A stretch of DNA of 11,164 nt from Rhodospirillaceae bacterium (GCA_018660965.1 JABJJH010000211.1:1-11164); one strand, 5' to 3'; shown: positions 1 to 7,130, counted from the first letter of the stretch. Numbers and translations are program-made. Notes: generated by a model from the letters alone, not told the origin.

Positions 1-591
1 CCACTGCCCCTCGCCCGAAACCTCGCGTTCCAGCAAGGCCACCATGACGCCTTGCGAACAAAGCAGACCCGCGCACAAATCGGCGATGGGAATACCGACC
101 CGCATGGGCCCCTTGCCCGGTTCGCCGGTAATCGACATCAACCCGCCCATACCTTGGGCAATTTGGTCGAATCCGGGGCGTCCCACATAGGGGCCGTCTT
201 GTCCGAACCCCGAAATACTCCCCAGAATAATGCGGGGGTTGATGGCGCGCAGGGATTCGTAATCGATGCCAAGGCGGTTCTTTACGTCGGGCCGATAGTT
301 TTCAATGACGACATCAGCCTTTTCAACCAATCGCTTGAAGATCGTCAGGCCATCGGGATCCTTGAGGTTCAACGTCAGGCTTCGCTTGTTGCGGTGCAGG
401 TTCTGAAAATCAGGGCCGTGGCGGTCACCGCCCAAGGCTTCTTTCTGGTCAAGGGCCGCAGGCAATTCGATTTTGATGACGTCCGCGCCAAAATCGGCCA
501 ACTGACGCACGCAAGTTGGCCCCGACCGAACGCGGGTCAAATCAAGGACGGTGAAACGGGACAAGGCGCTGGACGCGGTGGTCTTGGGCAT
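1..591 (-). CDS. CaiB/BaiF-type (class III) CoA-transferase, N-terminal part, cut by window edge
   Basis: Only the first 197 codons are visible; the gene continues past position 1, and family members are usually about 400 residues. Class III CoA-transferases move CoA between an acyl-CoA donor and a carboxylic acid through an aspartyl intermediate in the cytosol. Seen here: an N-terminal Rossmann-like segment with LADFGADVIKIE (residues 31-42), NKRSLTLNLKDPDG (67-80), a VVIENYRPDV stretch (94-103), SGFGQDGPY (127-135), and GIPIADLCAGL (166-176), in which Asp171 sits where the family's catalytic aspartate is expected. The ATG at 591-589 is preceded by AGGA about six bases upstream, which supports this start. 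It is divergent from the amidase gene with about 190 bases between them. Family assignment is firm; the acid and CoA donor are unknown. The open frame on the opposite strand here is a shadow. Confidence 0.93.
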   Translation of the reverse strand, partial: MPKTTASSALSRFTVLDLTRVRSGPTCVRQLADFGADVIKIELPAALDQKEALGGDRHGPDFQNLHRNKRSLTLNLKDPDGLTIFKRLVEKADVVIENYRPDVKNRLGIDYESLRAINPRIILGSISGFGQDGPYVGRPGFDQIAQGMGGLMSITGEPGKGPMRVGIPIADLCAGLLCSQGVMVALLEREVSGEGQW

Positions 592-780
592 GGAAGTTCC
601 TATTGATGATCGGCTTTTGAAGGTCAAGGACGCGAATGGACAAGAACGCCTGTTTTTAGACTCTGGCGAAAGACTTATGGATTGAATATCATTTTTTTCT
701 GGAACGTAAAATACCTGAACTCGCCCAATTGGATTTCTCGATCCTTCAATCCGCCGGGCAATGCGTGAAAAGGCCATGCC

Positions 781-2067
781 ATGAAGCCACCAAACGAATT
801 AAGCGCCCATGAAGCCGCCGCTCAAATCGAGAGCGGCGCATTGACCTCGGAAGCGCTTGTCGCGGCTTGCCTGGACCGGATTTCTGAACGCGACGGCGTG
901 GTCAAGGCTTGGATCGCAATGGATCGGGACCAAGCGTTGGCGCAAGCCCGCGAGCGAGACCGGGAACCGCGCCGTGGCCCGCTGCATGGCGTTCCATTCG
1001 CGGTGAAGGACATCATTGACACCGCACGGTTGCCAACGGGGTATGGCTCCCCCATTTACAACAATCATCACCCAGACACGGATGCGGCGTGCGTGGCGTT
1101 GACCATGGCGAACGGCGGCGTGTTGTTGGGAAAGACCGTCACCACAGAATTCGCCAGCCGATATCCCGGCGAAACGACCAATCCGCATGACCTCAATCAT
1201 ACGCCAGGCGGGTCATCGAGCGGGTCCGGCGCGGCGGTCGCCGACACCATGGTTCCCCTGGCGTTTGGCACACAAACGGTTGGGTCGGTCATTCGACCCG
1301 CCGCCTATTGCGGATGCGTTGGATACAAGCCGAGCTTTGGACATATACCAACGCTTGGCGTGAAGCAGAATACCGTCTCCTTCGATACGGTTGGGTTATA
1401 CGGACGCGCTGTCGAGGATTTACCGCTATACCGCGCCGCCGCAATGGGGATTGCCCCTAAGCCACTTTCCGACGTATCGGTTTCAGGACTAAAAATCGGC
1501 TTTTGCCGGACGATGTTCTGGGACCAAGCCGAAGACCATACGAAGAATGTGCTCGCGCAGGCGGTCGATCAGCTTTCCAAAGCGGGCGCCAAAGTTGTCG
1601 ATATCGAATTGGACGGCCCCTTCAAGGTCTTTGAAACAATTGGCCGTACGGTGACGCGCTTTGAATTTCCCCGCGCCCTCGCCTGGGAACGCGCCAACCA
1701 TTACGAATTATTGAGCGAAACGCTACGGTCCCACACCATTGAAATTCCGGACATATCCTTTGAAGCATATACCGGCGCTCAAAATGCTTTGACGGCGTGC
1801 CGCCAACGGTTCGCGGATATCATGACATCCGTCGATGTGCTGCTGACGCCCAGCGCGCCGGGAGAAGCGCCACGCGGATTGGATTATACCGGCGACGCTC
1901 GCTTTAACGCATTGGCGACCTGGATGCATACGCCAGCGATCACCCTGCCAGCATTCACGGGGCCAAACGGATTACCGGTCGGTGCGCAATTGGTGGGGCC
2001 GCGAAATCAGGATCATGAACTCCTGGAAATCGCCAAGGCGGTGTATCCGGTAATCCTGAACCCTTAG
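781..2067 (+). CDS. Amidase-signature family hydrolase
   Basis: A 428-residue amidase-signature protein, which hydrolyses a C-N bond of an amide, presumably in the cytosol since no signal peptide is seen. The Ser-cisSer-Lys triad is complete: Lys76 in HGVPFAVKDI (69-78), cis-Ser145 in TPGGSSSGSGAAVA (141-154) and nucleophile Ser169 in GTQTVGSVIRPA (163-174). The 24-residue gap between the two serines equals that in FAAH and GatA. The nucleophile loop reads TQTVGSVIR rather than the common DTGGSIR, as in a subgroup of small-amide and carbamoyl hydrolases. It is not GatA: it is shorter, has the variant loop, and no gatB or gatC is adjacent. The ATG at 781 has AAAAGG at 768-773, seven bases upstream. 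The divergent CoA-transferase may share its control region. The substrate is unknown. Confidence 0.92.
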   Translation: MKPPNELSAHEAAAQIESGALTSEALVAACLDRISERDGVVKAWIAMDRDQALAQARERDREPRRGPLHGVPFAVKDIIDTARLPTGYGSPIYNNHHPDTDAACVALTMANGGVLLGKTVTTEFASRYPGETTNPHDLNHTPGGSSSGSGAAVADTMVPLAFGTQTVGSVIRPAAYCGCVGYKPSFGHIPTLGVKQNTVSFDTVGLYGRAVEDLPLYRAAAMGIAPKPLSDVSVSGLKIGFCRTMFWDQAEDHTKNVLAQAVDQLSKAGAKVVDIELDGPFKVFETIGRTVTRFEFPRALAWERANHYELLSETLRSHTIEIPDISFEAYTGAQNALTACRQRFADIMTSVDVLLTPSAPGEAPRGLDYTGDARFNALATWMHTPAITLPAFTGPNGLPVGAQLVGPRNQDHELLEIAKAVYPVILNP

Positions 2068-2090
2068 ACCTGTTCGTTAAGAACGCGCCA

Positions 2091-2444
2091 TTAATCTAAT
2101 ATGGGTTTGCGCTCCTCGTCGGGTACGGGCTCGCTGTCCGGATTACTTGCGGCGTTGAAATTCAGCAATCCCTTCACCTGACTGCCGACGAATTCCAGTT
2201 CGTCTTGTATACTGGCGACATTGACCTCGATTTTCAGGATGCGTTCGTGATTATCCGTGACGTGATCGTGCAGGCGGTCGAAGCCTTTCATCGACGTGCG
2301 GATTTGCCGCCGAACTTCCAAAAGTTCCCGGTTCAATTGGGACATGACTTGCCGTTTGGTGGATTTTATGGCCCCCCACAAGACAAACGCCACCAAAAAC
2401 AGCGCGCTGAAGTTCAGAAGAATCAAGAGATTGGCGAAGCTCAT
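2091..2444 (-). CDS. Small single-pass membrane protein with predicted coiled-coil tail, unknown function
   Basis: I do not recognise the family. Starting at the ATG at 2444-2442 the product has 117 residues. Residues 4-25 (FANLLILLNFSALFLVAFVL and the next two) form one hydrophobic segment with a basic cluster just after it (KSTKR), suggesting an inner-membrane anchor with the rest in the cytoplasm. Residues about 30-90 are charged and heptad-like (LNRELLEVRRQIR, IEVNVASIQDELEFV), suggesting a coiled coil, and the tail is acidic and proline-containing. The frame can be extended to a TTG at 2480 (129 residues), but that adds a polar leader before the membrane segment and has no convincing ribosome site. 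It is convergent with the amidase gene (23 bases between stops) and divergent from the PLP-enzyme gene. The hydrophobic-then-coiled pattern argues that it is real, though composition alone cannot prove this. Confidence 0.6.
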   Translation of the reverse strand: MSFANLLILLNFSALFLVAFVLWGAIKSTKRQVMSQLNRELLEVRRQIRTSMKGFDRLHDHVTDNHERILKIEVNVASIQDELEFVGSQVKGLLNFNAASNPDSEPVPDEERKPILD

Positions 2445-2598
2445 AGTGAACCCACTTAGTTGTTCATACTTGGCGTCCAAATGCCGATTTCACCCAGAAA
2501 ACAATTTCACAACGCATCTGAATTGATCGGTCGCTGAATTAAAGATACTACCATGATTCGTTCGTTCTCGACCCTTGAACCAGATGTGGTGACCCAAC

Positions 2599-3717
2599 AT
2601 GCAACTCGACGCCGTACCAACCCCTGCCCTGGTTCTTGACCGAAATATCTTGATGCGCAACGTGGCGGCGATGTCGACGCGCATGAACGACCATGGCGTT
2701 GCGCTGCGACCGCATTTGAAAACCTCCAAATCCGCCGAAGTCGCCCGCTTGGCCACCAGTGGACATTCCGGCGCCATTACGGTGTCGACCTTGGCGGAAG
2801 CGGCTTATTTTTTGGACAAGGGTTTTACGGATATTACGTACGCCGTCGGCTTCGTGCCGTCGAAGGCGCCGCAAGCCATCGCCTTGATGGCGCGCGGCGC
2901 GCGGCTAACTCTGGTGACCGACAACCTCACCGTCACCCAGGCCATGGCGGAAATTGAAGTCGACACAGTCTTTACGATGCTTGTCGAAATTGATTGCGGC
3001 GACAAGCGCGCCGGGGTTTTGGCGGACGGGCCGGAATTGCTCGATATCGCCCGAACAATCCACGATTCAAAAAACATGACGCTTGCCGGCGTTATGACGC
3101 ATGCCGGACATTCATATGGCGCGCCGGATATCGCTGGCGTGAAGGCGATCGCGGAAGACGAGCGATTGGCGGTTGTTCGCGCCGCCGAACGGTTGCGTGA
3201 AGCAGGACTTCCCTGCCCCGTCGTCAGCGCCGGATCAACGCCGACGGCAATGCTCGCGGAATGTTTCAACGGCTTAACCGAGATGCGCCCTGGCGTTTAT
3301 ATGTTTCTGGACCTGACCCAACTGTCGCACGGCATTTGCCAACGCGGCGATCTCGCCCTATCGGTGCTGGCCAGCGTTATCGGACATAATCGTCATGCAG
3401 GACATATCCTGCTGGACGCCGGCGCCCTGGCCTTGTCGAAGGACATCGGCGCGAACGCGGTTTGGCCGGAGACGGGGTATGGCGATGTGTGCGACCTGAC
3501 CATGCGCCCCCTCGAAGGGTTGCACGTGGCCCAGGTTAGTCAGGAACATGGGATCGTTCCGGTATCAAACGAGGCCGTCTATGACCAGCTTCCGGTGGGA
3601 AGTAAGGTTCGCGTGGCGCCCAATCATGCTTGCATCACCGCAGCCGCCTATCCCTCGTATAATGTCGTGGAAGGCGCCCGGGTTGTGGATGAATGGGACC
3701 GCGTCAACGGCTGGTGA
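2599..3717 (+). CDS. DSD1-family PLP enzyme (D-serine dehydratase / D-threonine aldolase-like)
   Basis: A 372-residue fold-type III PLP enzyme: an N-terminal alanine-racemase-like barrel followed by the D-serine-dehydratase-like C-terminal domain. Lys41 in LRPHLKTSKS (36-45) is the expected PLP Schiff-base lysine. VSAGSTPT (about 219-226) matches the family's phosphate-binding loop, and EMRPGVYMFLD lies at about 238-248. Near the C-terminus, PNHAC (341-345) gives a His343-x-Cys345 pair in the position of the family's metal site. Characterised D-serine dehydratases and D-threo-3-hydroxyaspartate dehydratases use His-x-Cys for zinc, whereas D-threonine aldolases typically have His-x-Asp, so I lean towards a dehydratase or deaminase acting on a D-3-hydroxy amino acid. 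No signal peptide is seen. Its stop lies three bases from the stop of the convergent DUF6285-like gene. The family is firm; the substrate is inferred. Confidence 0.9.
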   Translation: MQLDAVPTPALVLDRNILMRNVAAMSTRMNDHGVALRPHLKTSKSAEVARLATSGHSGAITVSTLAEAAYFLDKGFTDITYAVGFVPSKAPQAIALMARGARLTLVTDNLTVTQAMAEIEVDTVFTMLVEIDCGDKRAGVLADGPELLDIARTIHDSKNMTLAGVMTHAGHSYGAPDIAGVKAIAEDERLAVVRAAERLREAGLPCPVVSAGSTPTAMLAECFNGLTEMRPGVYMFLDLTQLSHGICQRGDLALSVLASVIGHNRHAGHILLDAGALALSKDIGANAVWPETGYGDVCDLTMRPLEGLHVAQVSQEHGIVPVSNEAVYDQLPVGSKVRVAPNHACITAAAYPSYNVVEGARVVDEWDRVNGW

Positions 3718-3720
3718 GCC

Positions 3721-4071
3721 TTACGCTTTATCCAGATATTCAGGATTACTGATTTCGAGGCGCGCCCGCGCATGTGCTTGTAAAATATCGTGCGCCAACT
3801 TCGCCCGTTCGCCTGCATCCATGGCCCCGCTGCGGATATCTTCGGCGAAACGCCGATTGAAATTGACGTCGGCGTTAGACGTCGGTTGCTCATAGAATAT
3901 GGAAAGATGTTTGGCATAAGCCGCATTGACGGCGTCGCCGGTGTTCGCCTCACGCGCTATGATCGAAAGGGCCGCCGCGATTAGCTCATTTGGTTCACAG
4001 TTCTCCGCATTTTCTAAAACGATGTCCGTTAGCCGCTTGAGGTCCTGTCCACTCGGGTTATCGATTGTCAC
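3721..4071 (-). CDS. DUF6285-like small protein, LvaB-like partner of the kinase
   Basis: A 116-residue soluble, mostly helical protein. The pattern LIAAALSIIARE (30-41), NRRFAEDIRSGAMD (72-85) and the end RLEISNPEYLDK (104-115) resembles DUF6285 proteins, which typically sit next to an aminoglycoside-phosphotransferase-like gene and an acyl-CoA dehydrogenase gene, exactly as here. In the P. putida levulinate pathway the small protein LvaB accompanies kinase LvaA and is needed for 4-hydroxyacyl-CoA phosphorylation; I infer the same role. The GTG at 4071 lies two bases after the kinase stop, with GGAGG ten bases upstream inside the kinase gene. An in-frame TTG at 4077, overlapping that stop as TTGA, is the alternative start. 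The frame stays open upstream to 4236, but that part lies inside the kinase gene. It is the last gene of the cassette. Confidence 0.82.
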   Translation of the reverse strand: MTIDNPSGQDLKRLTDIVLENAENCEPNELIAAALSIIAREANTGDAVNAAYAKHLSIFYEQPTSNADVNFNRRFAEDIRSGAMDAGERAKLAHDILQAHARARLEISNPEYLDKA

Positions 4072-4073
4072 GT

Positions 4074-5123
4074 TCAAGCGGCCTCCGGTGGCGTCATGCG
4101 AAGAATCTCGGTCTCTAATTCGGCCAACCGGTGGCCACTCAGCGCCGCGTCGAGATTTGCCTCGCCGCCCACAAGATAGCGATCCGCTTGTTGCAAGGCG
4201 ATCATGGCCCAACGGACATGGGCGTAAACTTCCCAATAATGAACCCGCGTTTCGTTGATTTCACGTCCAGAGCTTTGTTGATAGGCGCGATAAAACGGCG
4301 CTCGATCCGCGATGCCGCCGAGTTCCCTGTCTAAATTTTCAAACCGCCAGCATCGCGCGCAAAGCCATCCAATGTCTTCGTGCGGGTCGCCCCAGCCGGC
4401 GAATTCCCAATCAAGGATCGCGGTGAGCGCGCCGTCATCTATCAGAAAATTACCAACGCGAAAATCACGGTGAACCATAACGATTTCAGATTGTTCCGGC
4501 GCGTTCCGTTCCAGCCAACGCAAACCCCACTCAATCGCCGGATAGGCGTCCGGTCGCTGGTCGAGTTGCGCCCGGTAATACGCAATCGCGGATAGCGCCG
4601 GCGACAATGGCGGCGTCAGGAAGTCAAACGTGTGGTTGTCCGGCGTGATCGCATGGATTTTCGCCAGTTGGCGGCCAAGTTGTTCCGCGATGGCTGCGCG
4701 TGAGTTGGCGACGGCGTCGTCCTGGGCCAGTATTTCCCGGCGCGCCTCGCCAGACGAAAGCATCATAATGCTGAACGGTTTGCCGATGACCGTTGCATCC
4801 TCGCAGCACCATAATTGGACGGGTACAAGAACGCCCGCCTCGTAGGCGGCGCGCGTTAATGCAAATTCCGCCGACCGGTTGTGACTGTCCACGACGCCAG
4901 TGGGCGCATTGGTGCGTAATACCGTGGAAAGCCGACCAAAATTCGGGCCGCCGGAAATCTCTAGATCCAGCGCATAATTTTCCTGAATGGCGCCGCCTTC
5001 AAGCTTGCGTGTCCGGTTGATCACACAGCCGTCGGCGTCCGCCGCGTTCGCTATATAGGCCGACAACCGGGTCCGGACAGCCGGATCGTGCACGGTCTCT
5101 TTAGTCCCAGGACCAGAAGTCAT
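4074..5123 (-). CDS. APH-fold phosphotransferase, LvaA / ACAD10-11 kinase-domain-like (putative 4-hydroxyacyl-CoA kinase)
   Basis: A 349-residue kinase of the aminoglycoside phosphotransferase/choline kinase fold. LEGGAIQENYALDL (41-54) is the N-lobe nucleotide region. VMVHRDFRVGNFLID (215-229) is the Brenner motif, with catalytic Asp220 and Asn225, and ILDWEFAGWGDPHEDIGWL (236-254) carries the metal-binding Asp238. Family and context point away from antibiotic resistance: the neighbours are an ACAD10/11-like dehydrogenase and a DUF6285-like protein, as in the levulinate pathway where LvaA phosphorylates the 4-hydroxyl of 4-hydroxyvaleryl-CoA. The ATG at 5123 overlaps the end of the dehydrogenase gene by 23 bases, with GGAGG only three bases upstream. 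A GTG at 5093, just past the dehydrogenase stop, is the alternative start and would remove ten residues. The frame stays open to 5255, but that part lies inside the upstream gene. The exact acyl substrate is inferred. Confidence 0.87.
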   Translation of the reverse strand: MTSGPGTKETVHDPAVRTRLSAYIANAADADGCVINRTRKLEGGAIQENYALDLEISGGPNFGRLSTVLRTNAPTGVVDSHNRSAEFALTRAAYEAGVLVPVQLWCCEDATVIGKPFSIMMLSSGEARREILAQDDAVANSRAAIAEQLGRQLAKIHAITPDNHTFDFLTPPLSPALSAIAYYRAQLDQRPDAYPAIEWGLRWLERNAPEQSEIVMVHRDFRVGNFLIDDGALTAILDWEFAGWGDPHEDIGWLCARCWRFENLDRELGGIADRAPFYRAYQQSSGREINETRVHYWEVYAHVRWAMIALQQADRYLVGGEANLDAALSGHRLAELETEILRMTPPEAA

Positions 5124-6297
5124 TTCCCTCCGCCAGGAAATTTCGGGCCAAAACCATTTTGTGCACCTCCGAGGCGCCGTCCACGAGTCTCGCTTGCCGG
5201 GCGTAACGGTAAATCCATTCCAACACGGTGTCTTTCGAATAACCCCGCGCGCCATTTAATTGAATGGCCGTGTCTGCGGCGAGGTGAAGCGTATCGGCGA
5301 CCTGAATTTTAGCCATCGACACTTCCTTGCGTGCGAAATCGCCTTGGTCCAGCTTCGTGGCGGCGCGCATCGTCAACAGGCGACCAACCTCAATCCCCAT
5401 GGCGACCTCGCCCATCATCCACTGAACACCTTCATGCTGCGCCAGGGTGGACCCAAAGCTTTCCCGTTTGGAAACATAATCAGCGGCGATTTCCATGGAC
5501 CGTTCCGCCAATCCCAGCCATCGCATGCAATGAGTCAGACGCGCGGTTCCCAGGCGAATTTGCGTGACCTTCAAGCCTTCGCCTACTTCCATAAGGCGGT
5601 CTTCGTCGGGAATTTCCATGTTGTCGAATTCAAGTTCGCAATGCCCACCGTGTTCTTCCGGTCCCATGATCGGAATGCGCCGAACGATCCGCCAACCGGG
5701 CTGGTCCTTGTGAAACAGGAAAGCAGTCAACCCGTGCCGGGCGTCTTCGGACGTTTTCGCCATCAAAATAAAATGCGTGGCGGCTTCGGCCCCGGTGATA
5801 AACCATTTGCGACCGTTGACGACCCACTTGTCGCCCTTTTTCTCGGCCTTGGTCAGCATGGCGGAAGGATCGGAACCCGATCCCGGCAAAGGTTCCGTCA
5901 TCACGAAGGCTGAACGAATATCGCCGTCCGCGATTGGACGCAGCCATTTTTCTTTCTGATCGGGGCGCGCGACCTGGGCCAGGACCCGCATATTTCCGTC
6001 GTCTGGCGCGGAGGCGTTGAAGCAAACCGGACCAAATATCGACCGGTTCATTTCTTCGTAACACGGTGCTATTTCCGCCACTTTCAGCCCAAGTCCGCCA
6101 AATTCATTCGGCAACGACAGCGACCACAGCCCTTCCGACTTCGCCATTTTTTTCAGCCGCTCCAGCGGCTCATGGGCGATGTTTTCGTGGTCATCATACG
6201 CGTTTGGATCGGACTCCAGCGGGATGATGTGGGTGTCAACGAACGCGCGAATGCGCAAACGGAGGTCGTTGATTTCAGGCGAAAGTGAAAAATCCAT
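5101..6297 (-). CDS. Acyl-CoA dehydrogenase, ACAD10/11 and LvaC-like
   Basis: A 398-residue flavoprotein of the acyl-CoA dehydrogenase family. Visible: SLPNEFGGLGL (61-71), the FAD/substrate segment AFVMTEPLPGSGSDPSA (130-146), NGRKWFITGA (161-170), RESFGSTLAQHEGVQWM (278-294) and QLNGARGYS (346-354). In the position of the YEGT-type glutamate base of medium-chain enzymes it has LVDGASEVHK (371-380), so Asp373 replaces the usual Glu. The DGxxEVH form is typical of ACAD10/11-like members. In the levulinate pathway the equivalent LvaC acts after the kinase, eliminating phosphate from a 4-phosphoacyl-CoA to give an enoyl-CoA; I infer a similar step here. The ATG at 6297 begins MDFSLSPE, a normal family start. 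It lies 60 bases after the SDR gene and overlaps the kinase gene by 23 bases. Ordinary 2,3-dehydrogenation of an acyl-CoA remains possible. Confidence 0.93.
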   Translation of the reverse strand: MDFSLSPEINDLRLRIRAFVDTHIIPLESDPNAYDDHENIAHEPLERLKKMAKSEGLWSLSLPNEFGGLGLKVAEIAPCYEEMNRSIFGPVCFNASAPDDGNMRVLAQVARPDQKEKWLRPIADGDIRSAFVMTEPLPGSGSDPSAMLTKAEKKGDKWVVNGRKWFITGAEAATHFILMAKTSEDARHGLTAFLFHKDQPGWRIVRRIPIMGPEEHGGHCELEFDNMEIPDEDRLMEVGEGLKVTQIRLGTARLTHCMRWLGLAERSMEIAADYVSKRESFGSTLAQHEGVQWMMGEVAMGIEVGRLLTMRAATKLDQGDFARKEVSMAKIQVADTLHLAADTAIQLNGARGYSKDTVLEWIYRYARQARLVDGASEVHKMVLARNFLAEGNDFWSWD

Positions 6298-6329
6298 GGT
6301 TTCGGCGCTTTCGTTCGTGGAGGTTTGAT

Positions 6330-6353
6330 AAAAAACCGGACAGTTAGGTCCAA
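6330..6353 (-). terminator. Possible weak intrinsic terminator or attenuator between SDR and acyl-CoA dehydrogenase genes
   Basis: Read on the minus strand, TTGGAC (6353-6348), a six-base loop and GTCCGG (6341-6336) can form a hairpin with four Watson-Crick pairs (GGAC/GTCC) and two G-U pairs, followed at once by six T (6335-6330). It starts four bases after the SDR stop codon, the position expected of a terminator. The stem is short, so read-through is likely. The same bases could be read as a promoter: TTGGAC, 17-base spacer, TATCAA at 6330-6325. The sequence cannot decide between these. Confidence 0.35.
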
Positions 6354-6357
6354 CTGA

Positions 6358-7119
6358 TCATGTCAGGGCAAGACTGTGACCGCCATCGACCGTGATGATG
6401 CTGCCCGTTATATAAAGCGATCCATCCCCCGCCAAAAGTGACAAAACGCCATCCATGTCCTTAACGTCGCCAAGGCGACGCATTGGAAGCTTTTTGATAA
6501 GGGCCTGGCCGATTTTGCTTTCAAAAAATTCACGATTGAGATCGGTGGCGACATAACCGGGCGCTATGGCGTTAACGCGAATATTGTACCGCGTCAGTTC
6601 CAACGCCAGGCTTTTGGTCATGTGAAGGACGCCCGCCTTGCTGATCCCATAGGTGGACACCATTTTGGATGTCATGAAGCCCAGGATCGACGCGATGTTG
6701 ATTATGGAACCTCCGCCGTCGTCCTTCATGTACTGAGCGGTTTCATGCGCGACCAGCCATGCGCCTTTCAAATTTGTCCCGATGATGTAATCCCAATCGG
6801 CCTCGTCCTGCTCAAGGGCCGGTTTGGATAGCGTCACGCCCGCGTTGTTGACCAGAATATCGATACGGCCCAAGGCCTCGTGGGCTTTGGCGACACCTGC
6901 CTCAACGCTTTTGAAATCGGTGACATCCATGCCAACCGGCAACACCCATTCTCCGCGTTCCTTTGCCGCGGTCGCCAACGTCTCAAGCCGGTCGGTTCGC
7001 CGCGCCGCCGCGACGACACGAACGCCCTGGCCCGCCAGAAACTCAACGAAATGCTGTCCAAAGCCCGACGACGCGCCGGTTACAAGCGCCGTTCGCCCAT
7101 TTAAACTATGATCGATCAA
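6358..7119 (-). CDS. Short-chain dehydrogenase/reductase (SDR), LvaD-like
   Basis: A 253-residue classical SDR. TGASSGFG (14-21) is the dinucleotide-binding TGxxxGxG motif, NNAG is at 91-94, and the catalytic set is Asn116, Ser144, Tyr157 and Lys161 (YGISK at 157-161). AARRTDRL after the second strand (38-45) places Arg40 and Arg41 where they favour NADP(H) over NAD(H). The end TGSIITVDGG (238-247) is standard. It could reduce a keto-acyl-CoA or oxidise a hydroxyacyl-CoA; by analogy with LvaD it would reduce 4-oxoacyl-CoA to 4-hydroxyacyl-CoA. FabG-like 3-oxoacyl reduction cannot be excluded from sequence. The start is a TTG at 7119 with a perfect AAGGAGG four bases upstream and no competing ATG. 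The gene begins nine bases after the ligase stop, implying cotranscription. Confidence 0.93.
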   Translation of the reverse strand: MIDHSLNGRTALVTGASSGFGQHFVEFLAGQGVRVVAAARRTDRLETLATAAKERGEWVLPVGMDVTDFKSVEAGVAKAHEALGRIDILVNNAGVTLSKPALEQDEADWDYIIGTNLKGAWLVAHETAQYMKDDGGGSIINIASILGFMTSKMVSTYGISKAGVLHMTKSLALELTRYNIRVNAIAPGYVATDLNREFFESKIGQALIKKLPMRRLGDVKDMDGVLSLLAGDGSLYITGSIITVDGGHSLALT

Positions 7120-7123
7120 GTCG

Positions 7124-7130
7124 CCTCCTT
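7124..7130 (-). promoter_or_regulatory. Consensus ribosome binding site for the TTG-started SDR gene
   Basis: On the minus strand AAGGAGG occupies 7130-7124, overlapping the TAA stop of the ligase gene (7131-7129) and ending four bases before the TTG start of the SDR gene. It decides the unusual start, and its overlap with the upstream stop suggests translational coupling of the two genes. Confidence 0.8.

Noticed and set aside
52..606. 184-residue open frame on the plus strand
   Set aside because: It is antisense to the CoA-transferase reading frame, whose family motifs are clear, and its product has no recognisable domain.
682..712. TTGAAT ... TAAAAT as a plus-strand promoter for the amidase
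   Set aside because: The spacer would be 19 bases and the -35 match is partial, so in an AT-rich patch this could easily be chance.
4072..4236. N-terminal extension of the DUF6285-like protein to 171 residues
   Set aside because: The extra part lies inside the kinase gene in another frame, and family members begin near the chosen GTG.
4074..5123. Antibiotic resistance by the aminoglycoside-phosphotransferase-like gene
   Set aside because: The fold is shared, but the neighbouring ACAD and DUF6285-like genes point to acyl-CoA metabolism, and there are no mobile-element features nearby.
5260..5913. 217-residue open frame on the plus strand
   Set aside because: Fully antisense to the acyl-CoA dehydrogenase gene; composition and lack of motifs mark it as a shadow.
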